64,000 nucleotides of DNA. Origin: Adiantum capillus-veneris (lineage: Eukaryota; Streptophyta; Polypodiopsida; Polypodiales; Pteridaceae). The position numbers were made by a program, and so were the translations under genes. The notes beneath the pieces are model-generated. The model did no database searches. It was given only the letters and a program-made list of their open reading frames with translations, and was not told where the DNA came from. The stretch is from positions 73,001,872 to 73,065,871 of the forward strand of contig CM043953.1 in assembly GCA_014529385.2 (NCBI GenBank), read 5' to 3'. This document shows, one piece after another, positions 12,720-22,200 of this stretch (position 1 is the first letter of the stretch; each line of letters opens with the position of its first letter).

Positions 12720-12850
12720 TGTCAGGCCAAGGTCCAAGCCAAGGGCCGGGACGGACATGCGGTCAAGGGATCCCTATAATTAGCAGGCAGGGCCTATATA
12801 GGGTACGATTGGGTGGAGACTTGCATGGTCCTGTCCCCCATGGTCCAACA
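12720..12850 (+). repeat. 3' LTR of non-autonomous element
   Basis: 131-bp partner of the LTR at 9563-9694, with the same 'ggcctatatagggtacg' core. LINE sequence resumes directly after it. Confidence 0.85.
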
Positions 12851-13254
12851 AAACATGGGAGCATGATACACAAAGGATTAACAAGTTGGAGGATTATTAT
12901 GTACATTCATTGATGTGGTCAAAGAATCTCAAGCAACAAAGAGGACAAGCATGTATGATTAAGAAAGGATTGAAAGATTCTGTATCAATAGTGAAAGATG
13001 ACAAGCACAAATGTTATGTATGGCTAAAAATTATGACACCAAAAAGAGCACCCATTTTTGCAGTCGGTTGCTACATTCCTCATCAGGATTCCTCCTTTTA
13101 TGATTATATGGATAGAGATCAACCATTTGTTGATTTAGAGAAGGACATTGTTTATTTTAAAGGCAAAGGTGATGTTATTGTCTTTGGGAATACGAATGCT
13201 CGCACAAAAACATTGCAACAAGATACTCAACAATTTGATATACCATACATTTAA
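12851..13254 (+). pseudogene. LINE endonuclease domain, main piece
   Basis: Encodes the APE-type endonuclease of the LINE. An open frame of 122 codons from ATG 12,886 carries YVWLKIMTPKRAPIF, a GCYIPHQDSSFYDY segment and a GDVIVFGNTNART segment. The last corresponds to the GDFN(A/S)R motif of this endonuclease family with Asn-Thr-Asn in place of the usual Asp-x-Asn, so the catalytic Asp looks lost. The N-terminal part of the domain is at 9500-9562, on the other side of the LTR insertion. Related frames continue to about 13,476 with a frame change. Confidence 0.75.
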
Positions 13255-14159
13255 AGGGAGTTGGAGGAAATTCATTTGTATGATTGTACTTCAATGGATG
13301 AGAAAGAGCCACATCACTTTGAGAAGTTACTTTTACACATGTGCAATAGCATGGGTATGCTCATTGCCAATGGTGTATCTTTATGGGGTGAAACTGATGT
13401 ATTTATATGTAGAAAACACAATATGGATAGTGTGATCGACTATAGCTACTCTCTAAAGCCATTATGTATCACATGAAGAGTTTTATGCTTAGCCAATGGA
13501 CCTCATAATCAGACTATCAGAACTTATGTATTGACCTTACATGTAGAGAAACAACTAAGCATGATAATCTCAACCAAAGGGAAGAGAAGTTATCTCTTTG
13601 TATAAATTTCAAACGCGCACCAATGTATATTGAAATGGTTTAGCAAAATTTATGGATGATAAAGCTTCAAGATGATGCACCATTGGAAACTAAATGGGAA
13701 ACTTTTAAAAAAATTATTTGTTATTGTGTCGAAGAATGCTTTGTTATAAAGCATGTCCATGGTATCAACAAAGGTAGATCATGCAAAAGGTGGTTTAATA
13801 AAGAATGTCAAGATGCTTAAAAGTCCTTGATAGATCTAGATGCGACTATGGACAAAGACAACTATCAAAGTCATTTGCATACAAGGCATTCATTCAAAGA
13901 AGAGAAGAACATAGAAAGTTAAGCATCAACTTTTTCAAGTGTAAGAAAAGGTAAGCGCATATGGAAGATTTTGGAGAAATCTAAAGGGCAAGCGGATTGA
14001 GAGTTTTAGTAACTTGAGTCTTATGGATATGTATACATATTGTAGGAAACTATATGAGCAACCAACTTGAATCTTATGGATATGTACACACATTGCAGGC
14101 AACTATATGAGCAGCCAAATGTAATAAAGATGCCATTTTATGGTTCACTCCCATGTATG

Positions 14160-15060
14160 TCATCGGCATTGATCAATTGGAACAAATGGTACTTGACTTA
14201 TGCAAGAAGAAGGCATTGAAGAGGTTACTACGATAATCATGCTTTTGCTGCATGCGGATGACATAGTGCTTCTAGCACACATTTTCAAGGATGCACAAAA
14301 GCTTATGGTTGTCCTCGAGAAGTTTTGCTTGCATAGTGGGTTGATTGTGAATGAATTCAAAACAAAGGCTATGCTTATGAAAACCAACCATAAGGAGAAG
14401 CCATGCATTGTCTACAACAATGAAACACTTGAAAGTTGGAAGATGGGAAAAGAGCGCACTATGCTTTTGAGAACATGTATAATGGGGGAAATGTCAAATG
14501 TTGGGTTCTCAATTTTGACACATTGGTGACACCGGTTCTTCGTTATGGAGTTGAAGTCTAGGGCAAGAGCATCTCAAAGTCCACTTGAAAAGAGTTTGAG
14601 AATGTCCAAAATTGTTTTTCTTACAAACTTTCTCCAAGTTAAGACACAAACACTATATATGCTCCCACTTCTTGAGTCGGGATCTCTTCCAATTGAGGTT
14701 ATGGACATGGAAAGGGTTGAGGAGTACTGATAAAGATGCGTCAAAACCCCTCACATCGACTTCCTACAATTGCATGGGAGGCAAGCAAAAAAGTTCAAAA
14801 AACACATAAAAGCAAGATCTTAAGCATGGGATGGATGCAAGACATAAAGAAGTGGGTTGGGAGATGGGATGCATTACACTTGCTATATGATGCCTCAATA
14901 GACTCCCAAGAGAATAAAGCTTTTCTACACGCCAATGCAGCTTGGGAGGAATCGGATGGATCATGCTTCATACATTACACCACCCATATTGCCCCCAACT
15001 ACAAAACCATGTTCTTTTCTAAACGAGGAAATCGTACTCACCCTTATATGATTGAGCCCC
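14160..15060 (+). pseudogene. LINE reverse transcriptase and C-terminal part
   Basis: The frame 14,200-14,529 carries LLLHADDIVLLA, the RT palm motif with His in place of the usual Tyr or Phe before ADD, then VVLEKFCLHSGLIVNEFKTK. Further frames (14,545-14,730 and 14,736 onward) hold the thumb and tail with PSHRLPTIAWEASKK and HYTTHIAPNYKTMFF. Several frameshifts separate these pieces, so it is dead. The tail merges into unrelated sequence near 15,060. Confidence 0.75.
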
Positions 15061-15490
15061 ACTTCTTGGAGGATTTATCAACCCACACAACAGTGCACTT
15101 CTCGTCTCCCCTCTCCCGCATTGCATTGCGCATGCATGCACTCTTTCAACTGGTATTAGAGCTACATCAATCGCTGGCAATGCTCCCTCAGCGGCAAGGA
15201 TCGGTGGCATCGGGAGGAGAACCGGTGGATCTCAGAGCTCAGCTTCCCCACTGGCGTGTGCAACTCCCCTTGGAGCTTGCAGAGATGCAATGGGATTTTA
15301 AGGCATCTCTCCTGGAAATACAGAAAGCAAGAACAGAGCAGTGGATCTTTGAGCAGCAGAGATTGAGCAAGCAAGGAAATTTTGAAGGGCTTTGTAAATT
15401 AAATCAAGACTGCAAGCTTGAAGGACACAATCGAGCTAGTCTGCAGGCAAGCAAGGATAGACCTGCAGAAATTGAGGATAGCTAGAAAAT
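15061..15490 (+). mobile_element. Possible LTR end, primer site and leader
   Basis: At 15,149-15,162 'actggtattagagc' resembles a plant initiator-Met primer binding site directly after a CA end ('ctctttca'), so an LTR may end at about 15,148. The open frame continuing to 15,487 (Gln/Glu-rich, with ELAEMQWDFKASLLEIQKA) could be the start of a gag. The matching LTR was not found, so family and start are uncertain. It may be one element with the Copia protease relic at 17.7 kb. Confidence 0.4.
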
Positions 15491-17690
15491 TTTGCAAGCA
15501 TTGCAAATCATGGAACCTAGAGAGAATTGAATGCAAGGGGAAATTGACCAAGCTTTGAAAGTGAGCATCGATTAACAGGCATCGGAGTAGCATTGGTCAA
15601 AGGCAGACTTGGTGCAAGGTAAAGGCAACAAGCAGAGAATCGAGGCACGACTTCTGAGCCTGAAATTGGGGGGGTCGGCGGTCCCCTGCCCCCAATCGTA
15701 CCTAGCTAGGTATGCAGTGCCTCCCTCATCGAAGCTCATGATGTTGAGGTAAGTCACAATGTGGGAATTATTGTGAGAATTTGTCCAAAAATTCTTGTAG
15801 CGTAGTGTTAACTCAAAGAGCATGTAAGCAAAGTAGTGAGTGTTGTGGCGGTGTACACACACACACACACACATTGCACGTGATAGTGGGCCAACAAGGA
15901 GGGAAATCTTGAAGGAAGCAAAGTTGGGAAGGCATTGAAGCCTCACAGCAAGTCGATAGAGAAGGAAGCAAGGTGTGTGTGTAAGGGTGTGTTCCCACAC
16001 ACATACACACACACATTCACACAGTTCGAGAGCAGTCCCAAAATTGAATATTTTTTCTCTCTAAGAGTGTGTATACACACTCGTTAGTGAGAGAGAAAGT
16101 GAGACAAAGAGAGAAGACTTGACACGAGAAGCAAAGAGAGAGAGAGAGAGTGCTCGACACACGTATACACACACAGGCGTTGTGTGTGTGAGCACTGGTC
16201 AGTAAGCCTGGGTATCCCCTGACAACTTCGGCATAGAGCGAGGGAGGGAGAGAGAGTATACCTCCTTCAATACATATATGCCTTTGACTATCGTGTTTCT
16301 GGAGTTCTCATTGGCTCAGCATAGGCTCGACCTCAACGGCTATGGCATCGGCGGTGAGCACTTTCGTTCGACAACGAAAGATGGCATCGACCAAATTTTC
16401 TCGGCTTCAACTTAGCAAGCATGAGCAAGAGTGGCTTGGATCTCCTCCAACATAGCCTCGCCATCGACTACCCTCCCACGCCCTCATTCGCAGCCGATTT
16501 GCCCCGACAATTTTCCTCGGCATCCCAACATCCCGACTTCCACTTACCAGGAGACAGATCGAGTGAGAGTAGCATCAGCTCTCCTCTAGCCCGCATCCGA
16601 AGCGGCTTGGCTTCGTAATGTCTCCATGGTGTGTAAACTTTGACGGTTTCCCATTTTCCCCCTTCGACCACACACAACAACACATACGGCTCCAACAGAC
16701 CATTTCGAAGCGTATTTTCTTTGAGCGCACTCGGTTCTTTGAACGATGTTTATGACCATAGGTGGCTAGTTGTGCTATGTGTATGATTTTTGGTCGACAA
16801 GTTGACCGACTGACAAAGTAGTGTATGTCAGGTTGCACTCTTCCAATGCAGACTATGCGACACATGTAGTGCCCATGTATGACCATGTGGGTTATTCCAG
16901 GGAGTGGTTTTAGCACGGTTTGTGTGATTATACAGCATGAGTGGCAGATTCACAGGCTTACAGAGGTTTTGGATAGGTGCAGTTGTCCATAGAGACACTC
17001 ACTCAGGAGTGACTAGTTTGCGAGGGTTTTAATAGTTTATATATACTATCTATGGATCTATTCATATTTTATGCGATTTTGGTGAGTTTTTTGAGTTTTT
17101 TACTCAGTTTTCAAGGAAAACTCGATCAGATTCTTCCTAAACTCTCGTCATGTATTGTGCGGGTTACTCTGTGATGGTTCAGTGGTCGAGTGAGAATCCC
17201 ACTTTGACAGTGATTAAATTCAAACTCTCACTTTGGCTGGTTTTGTATGTTGTATAGTGGTTACAAATTACAAGCAGTCACAGGTTTTACAAGTTTTTGC
17301 AGACCATTGTTAGACAGTTTTCTTATGGGATACAATTTGAGCATTGTTTGCTCACTACTTGCATATACGGTTATGCGCTTTACGTTCGGTTGATCTGTTT
17401 GTCCCATAATGGCTTCTTGGTTTAGTGACCCTGTTTATGCCTACAGATTACATTTTGTGGAGTTGTTTTACGCATATGCAAGTATCGATTTTAATTCGAT
17501 TGATCATGGGTTTCATGATTGTATAGTGGTCGAGTGATCTTTCACTTTGATATTGACTTATTGCACTTGACATGTATGATGGTTTAGTATAGACACTAAT
17601 GACTCGTGAGAGACAACGGTCTCATAGTTGTTGATATATGTGATGTTGGCAATGTGGTCACACACGGCACATTAGGCACCGCTATTTCAG
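15491..17690. other. No gene recognised; simple repeats
   Basis: No gene seen. Short (CA)n and (GA)n runs occur at about 15,853-15,873, 15,995-16,015, 16,130-16,150 and 16,235-16,255, often bracketed by 'tgtgtgt...acacaca' inverted pairs. The stretch 16,620-17,690 is unique-looking AT-rich DNA with the phrase 'gtggtcgagtga' recurring. It could be the interior of the broken LTR element suspected at 15.1-18.3 kb. Confidence 0.35.
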
Positions 17691-17694
17691 ACGT

Positions 17695-18255
17695 ATGAGA
17701 CATCAACAAAAATGTATGCAAGATACAAATGAGATTTTGGCACATGCTAGAGCGGTGGCCTCATATACTAGTGACGGGGATATCACATTTGCCTTTAGCA
17801 TTCTTCCTGTTTACATGTCTTTGAGAGGTGATACTTCTCCACATTGGTTGCTAGATGAGGATACAGTTTTTCACGTCACACCACAATGTGAGTGGTTCAA
17901 CACTTTCTCTAGTGGGAGTCGATAGTTCAATATTTGACATTGCAGGTGCAGGATATGTTTACTTCTCATCACCCAGTGGTGTATCCTATACGCTATGAAA
18001 TGTGCGCTATGTTCCTCAACTGAGATTGAGTTTGATCTTAGTGAGACAATTAGCAAATTCTGGGTGTTCAATAATTTTAGAGACCAATCTTTTCAAATGC
18101 AATGTGGATCACTAGTGATTGCTAAGGGACCTCGAAGTGGCTTGGTATATCCTATGCACGTATTCAAGGTATGAGATGGCACAGTCTTGGTTTTGTTACT
18201 ACATGTGTTGAGAGGAGACGAGACATGTCTCCTTTGCGAGTGAGCTCTAGTATGC
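17695..18255 (+). mobile_element. Copia protease/pre-integrase relic
   Basis: A plus-strand Copia fragment. The segment around 17,840-17,920 reads HWLLDEDTVFHVTPQCEWF, the protease region of Copia polyproteins, and the following 300 bases continue along the usual pre-integrase domain at nucleotide level. It is broken in several places. No LTR pair was found. Confidence 0.7.
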
Positions 18256-18981
18256 TCAGGAGACAGATCATTAATCTGTGCAAGACGTATCAATGGACTC
18301 TGTAGAGAGAGAGGTAGAGCGGCAGTGCTCTAGTGAGATTCTGTAGGTGTTGTCAGAGTTTGTGCAGGTAGACGTAGAGCAGGTTTGCTCCCTAGAGAGA
18401 CAAACAAAGATGACAGACATGGAGTTCTTTGATATTCTCATGCTCGAGATTGATAAGTTAACGCCAAGACGCATAGTTCTGCCTATGGATGAGAGTGACG
18501 TAGCCATCCCAGTGTCCATACGCGATGAGAAGTCATGATGATGCAGTGCATGCAAATAGCACATGAGAGGTTAGAAGAGCCAAGTTTGCGTAGATTTCAT
18601 CAACATTCAGGCGTCTCATGAACAACCTACTAGTGTTGAGGCCCGACCTAGCAGTTGTAATGGAAGCATTTGCGGCAAGGATTGTTAATTGTATGGGGAC
18701 TGACATTATGGAGGTATGCAGACCATACAGAGTTGTCTGCGAAATTTACATACAGATTCTAGCATGGATACGCATGCTCGCCTTTCACTAGAGCCAATAC
18801 AATTACATGTAGATCGAGAGAGCGAACCAATGGATATGGGTTGAGAGAGTCTCTCACGTGCTTTCTTGTACATACTAGTAGTTTAGCTAGTAGCACTCAC
18901 TTATAGGTGTTGGACTGCCAGGTTAGGGCGGGTGCCACCTTGGTGTAGCCATGGTATAGATGAAGCATGCAACAGAGGTTG

Positions 18982-18984
<3 letters not shown>
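18256..18984. other. No gene recognised
   Basis: About 700 bases without a recognisable gene. It may be decayed continuation of the Copia fragment to the left. The stretch near 18,900-18,960 has no shared repeat elsewhere in the window. Confidence 0.3.

Positions 18985-19056
<72 letters not shown>
18985..19056. repeat. (GA)n microsatellite
   Basis: About 36 uninterrupted GA units, probably inside a minus-strand LTR. Confidence 0.95.
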
Positions 19057-19059
<3 letters not shown>

Positions 19060-19205
19060 TCAATACGCTATATGATGTATTTATTCAATAGCCTTTTACA
19101 TATATAGATGAAACTTTCCATGCAAACTTGCTCTCCTAACTGCATACCTTTGGGAGATGTTCCCACAGGCTGATACCACTAAACTTGGGGCTTGAATACC
19201 CAACA
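18985..19205 (-). mobile_element. Probable minus-strand LTR
   Basis: Read on the minus strand, a purine tract (acttgaggggaggt, about 19,206-19,220) is followed by TGTTGGGTATTC, the usual arrangement of a polypurine tract and LTR start. A TATA-like stretch and AATAAA-like 'gaataaatac' follow. The far end of the LTR is not defined, and the GA tract lies within or at its edge. Copia type is likely because of the TGTTGGG start. No partner LTR was seen. Confidence 0.45.
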
Positions 19206-19220
19206 ACCTCCCCTCAAGTT

Positions 19221-19890
19221 CAAACTACATACGTCACTCTCATGATACCTCTAGTTTTTAGTATACTCGTCAACAATGAGTTTTAGGTTCTCTCACAACC
19301 AAGGATTTTGGTGTATCTATAATCTAATGCTAGCTATTGTTAGGCTACCGTCAAATGGAGTTTTTGGTTCACTACCAAACCTTGGGTTTAAGATGTACCC
19401 GGTAACCTCATGAGGAGCAAGACAAAAATGGGCTAAGAACAAATGTTTTTGGGAGGTCTTACCACTTATGTATGTGTGGCAGTGTCTACCCCGTACGTAT
19501 AAATTTTTATCATGGCATGACTAACAATAGATAAAGTAAAAGAGGCTTTGACTACAAAAGGTAATTTTGTTTGACAAAATACAAACCAGAAGTCTATGAC
19601 ACTTAACAAGGAAAAACAATTTTCGACTTTGTATATGTTGTTGTACCAAGGTGTAAGTATTATCATTGTCTTGTTGCCATGCAGTAGTTAGTGCAAAGCG
19701 AAACAATCGGTGACCTTCTTTGCAAAAACTCTCAAAAGGTTTCCATGCATTAATACCTTGATATTTGATTCGATCACGTTCACTAGAACTTGAACCGTCA
19801 TTGGAACTTGAACCATAGGATTGAATGTGGATGCAAATTGCCAAGGTCCAATTAATGCTATCATTTATTTTTTATTTCGTTTACCTTTTG
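19221..19890. other. No gene recognised
   Basis: The left 250 bases may be decayed 3' Copia sequence. On the minus strand a 107-codon frame (19,521-19,844) with a Ser-rich start (GSSSNDGSSSSERDR) has no family I can name. Confidence 0.3.
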
Positions 19891-21045
19891 TTGGTCCAAA
19901 GCTTTACTGCAATGCTTTGAAAATTCTGCTCATTTACAAGTTTCCTCATCCCAGCCATGTTGCGCACATCCTACAACCAACACGCTTCACAAGACCGCAT
20001 TTTTTTGCATTCATAAGGGCACCACATTTTACATAGCTAACCAAGCACCTTCAAGGTGCAAGAAAAGGTGATTGCATGTGGAGAGAGGCCTTCCCTTCAC
20101 ATCCGGGGCATATCAGCCCAGAGCTTCCTTGCCATCATGTGGGAAATATCTTGCAATCAACGCGTTCCAAGAAATAACATTCTAGAAAGGATGCCCATCA
20201 ATACCCACCCAAGAAGGTCAACCATGAAAGTATAGTGCTCTTTGTCTAGCTAAAAGCCCATATTCTTCCTTCATGCTGTAAAGAAGCATCTAGCCCTCAT
20301 CCAACAGGCTTGAGTGATTGAGCACACTAAGAAAAGTGGTTGTAGTTGAAGGGGTGCCCTTGTATCACATCCAACAAAAGAAATGCATGGCTTCCTCGAC
20401 CAGCCCTTGCTGGTCATATCCTCCTTTGGCAAGAAACCTCACTTCACATCTCGTTAAAACAGACCGTAGCTTCCTCGCACAGTTATGCTCGGCATATTCT
20501 TCTGTAACCAATGCAGTCTAGGAGACCACATTTTGCAATGAAATCTCATCAATAACTTTTTGTGTAAGGACACCACATGTCGCATACTTACCAACCAATG
20601 CATAGCCAAACACGTTCAAGGTGCAAGCATGGGAGATTGCATTTAGAGAGATACCTTCCCTTTGCAATTGTTGAAAACAGCATGAAGCTTCCTTCAATCA
20701 ACACGTTCCAAGAGGTGACATTTCAGACAGAAATCCCATTAAGAACTTTTCGTGCTTTCATAAGGGCACCGCATTTGGTGTACATATCGACTAGCACATT
20801 GCTGCACAACACATGTTTCTCAAGTAGTCCCCCCAACAACCCCTGACTACATAGGTGATTGAATTTGAAGAAAGGCCTTTACAAAAGCATTGTCAAGCAC
20901 ATGTTTCTCCAACAGCCCCAAAGTAGCAATCTCATCGTGAATTCTCTTCAGATCTTGCATAAGGCCACAGACCTTCAAGGTGCAAGCATAGGAGATTGCA
21001 TTTAGAGAGAGGCCTTCTCTCTGCATATGGTGAAAACAGCCAAGT
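19890..21045 (-). pseudogene. PPR (pentatricopeptide repeat) pseudogene
   Basis: The minus strand encodes decayed PPR repeats of the plant organelle-RNA-binding family. At 21,038-20,870 it reads MQREGLSLNAISYACTLKVC then a DLKRIHDEIATLGLLEKHV segment. At 20,830-20,700 it reads GLLEKHVLCSNVLVDMYTKCGAL, KARKVLNGISV, a stop, then NVTSWNVLIE. Further left come NAISHACTLNV, another phase with EEYGLL-like text at about 20,250, and a last copy of the ACTLKV phrase near 20,060. These are the canonical two-helix 35-residue units (VLVDMYxKCG, NxxSWNxLI). Many stops and frameshifts, and no start or organelle-targeting peptide, mean it is dead. No introns are evident, so it may be a decayed single-exon gene or a retrocopy. 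Confidence 0.8.
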
Positions 21046-21420
21046 CACAGCCATGTTCATGTTATGCCTATTATGTGCCTTTGAGAGGTTATCCACAGCA
21101 CAGGAGAGAAATGAAAAATTCGTTGCTATTTCCACAGTCGATGGCGGAGCTGAGAAAGGAAGCTCGCTGCTAAACGATGTTCCTGTAAATAGATTTAGGA
21201 TGGATACACACTGTCAATATGCATGTCCGTCAGTTTTTGGGACAGGCGGACATGTATTAGGGTTGCGTCCCACTGGACATGCAGCTCTTCCCTACTTACA
21301 TGGAAAAAATGCATTGGTAGGTTCGATGTCCCCATTCACCGCCTCCTCTAAACCCACCAGTTGGCTCTGCATCTTAACCAAAAAAAAAACAAAAAACATA
21401 GGGAAAAGAGTTGGAAATGG
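21046..21420. other. No gene recognised
   Basis: A plus-strand open frame (20,996-21,574) crosses this interval, but its start lies antisense to the PPR pseudogene and its end in a short tandem repeat. It has no recognisable domain. Confidence 0.3.
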
Positions 21421-21423
21421 TTG

Positions 21424-21523
21424 CAAAAGGTGGACTCTACAAGATCCAGCCAGTCAACCGCTACAAGATCCAGCCAGTCAGCCAGTCTACAAAAGGTGGA
21501 CTCTACAAGATCCAGCCAGTTTT
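21424..21523. repeat. Short tandem repeat, 'ctacaagatccagccagt'
   Basis: Three copies of 'ctacaagatccagccagt' in 100 bases, two of them preceded by 'aaaaggtggact'. Recent-looking and local. Confidence 0.85.
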
Positions 21524-21689
21524 AAATTAAAAGGTGTTCCTAATGGCTTCAAAAAGTTTAAAAAGTGTTCCTAACTCAAAGATTCCTCTAAACTCTTGGG
21601 TAACCTCCTGAGTCTTTGAACTCTTTAGTACCCTCGTGCTCTCCTGCTCCACCTTCTCCTCCTCCGCTATTCCGATGTTGTGCACATAC

Positions 21690-22200
21690 CTATCTACTAC
21701 CCCCAAGGCATTTGTCGTGGCCCTCCCTCTCACAATTGTCCCTCCCTCGAACGTAACAAAACCTCCTACATGCAAACATATAAAAGTCGTCGTATTCCTT
21801 CCACACGATGGTGACATCAGGGCAAGTCTCGCAGAAGCATTGAATGGCCTCCTGCATGTAGCGCACCTCCATGATTTCGTCAGTATTGAGCTCGGGGTCA
21901 TGATGCTCAGTCTCAGCGCCTCCAAGACATCGTCTTTCAGGCCCTCGCAATCCACCACGTCCAGCTCCTGCAACTGTGCTGCATGCTGTGCCAGCGCCCG
22001 CTAGCCCGCCACCATCACATCGTGGCAGTTGGACATATCCAACACTCTCAGTCGCCGTGAGCATCCCGCCAATCGCAGCATATGACTTAAGCGATGCAAT
22101 ACTGCAGCAAGTGAATAAATAGCTGCTATCGCAGGTTGAGGTAGCGTAGAGAGGTGGCCACGCAGCCCCTCCTAGCTGCAGCCTTGCAAAGTACAATAGT
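21690..22200 (-). pseudogene. Leucine-rich-repeat (F-box/LRR-like) pseudogene
   Basis: The minus strand carries two consecutive LRR units of the cysteine-containing F-box/AMN1 type: about 22,110-22,010 reads LRLAGCSRRLRVLDMSNCHDV then MVAG, a stop, RALAQHAAQ; the next reads LQELDVVDCEGLKDDVLEAL (21,973-21,914). A frame change follows near 21,895, after which a plausible C-terminal tail continues (EIMEVRYMQEAIQCF, CPDVTIVWKEYDDFYMF). One in-frame stop and one frameshift make this a dead gene fragment. The F-box itself is not seen. GC content is clearly higher than the surroundings, as expected for former coding sequence. Confidence 0.7.

Larger units (their letters stand above)
9563..12850 (+). 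mobile_element. Non-autonomous LTR element with 131-bp LTRs
   Basis: Two very short direct LTRs (9563-9694 and 12720-12850) begin TGTCAGGCC and end in TCTAACA or TCCAACA. The first is followed by an initiator-Met primer site (ttggtatcagagc, 9695-9707) and the second is preceded by a purine tract (ccaaggggggag, 12706-12717). The flanks read aaacg on the left and aaaca on the right, a 4-of-5 target duplication. The 3-kb interior shows no gag, protease, RT or integrase, so it needed enzymes from elsewhere, like TRIM or LARD elements. The LTRs differ at about 11 of 131 positions by eye, so it is older than the compact Copia. It interrupts the endonuclease domain of a LINE. Confidence 0.85.
9495..15060 (+). 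mobile_element. LINE (non-LTR retrotransposon), interrupted
   Basis: A degenerate non-LTR retrotransposon on the plus strand. Its endonuclease domain starts at about 9500 (ELTSKANVVLFCET), is interrupted by an LTR element at 9563-12850, and resumes at 12,851 with an HDTQR-INKLEDYY-type segment. The reverse transcriptase lies around 14,160-14,530, followed by a thumb and C-terminal part to about 15,060 containing PSHRLPTIAWEASKKVQ and GWMQDIKKW. The 13,480-14,150 part, where the RT fingers should be, is frameshifted and hard to follow. A second partial copy of a 50-base phrase (14,010-14,060 and 14,062-14,110) shows local duplication. The clade differs from the LINE at 32.4-35.1 kb. No poly-A tail or TSD was identified. 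Confidence 0.75.

Noticed and set aside
15853-16015. Minus-strand frames with Cys-Val runs
   Set aside because: They are produced by (CA)n/(TG)n simple repeats.
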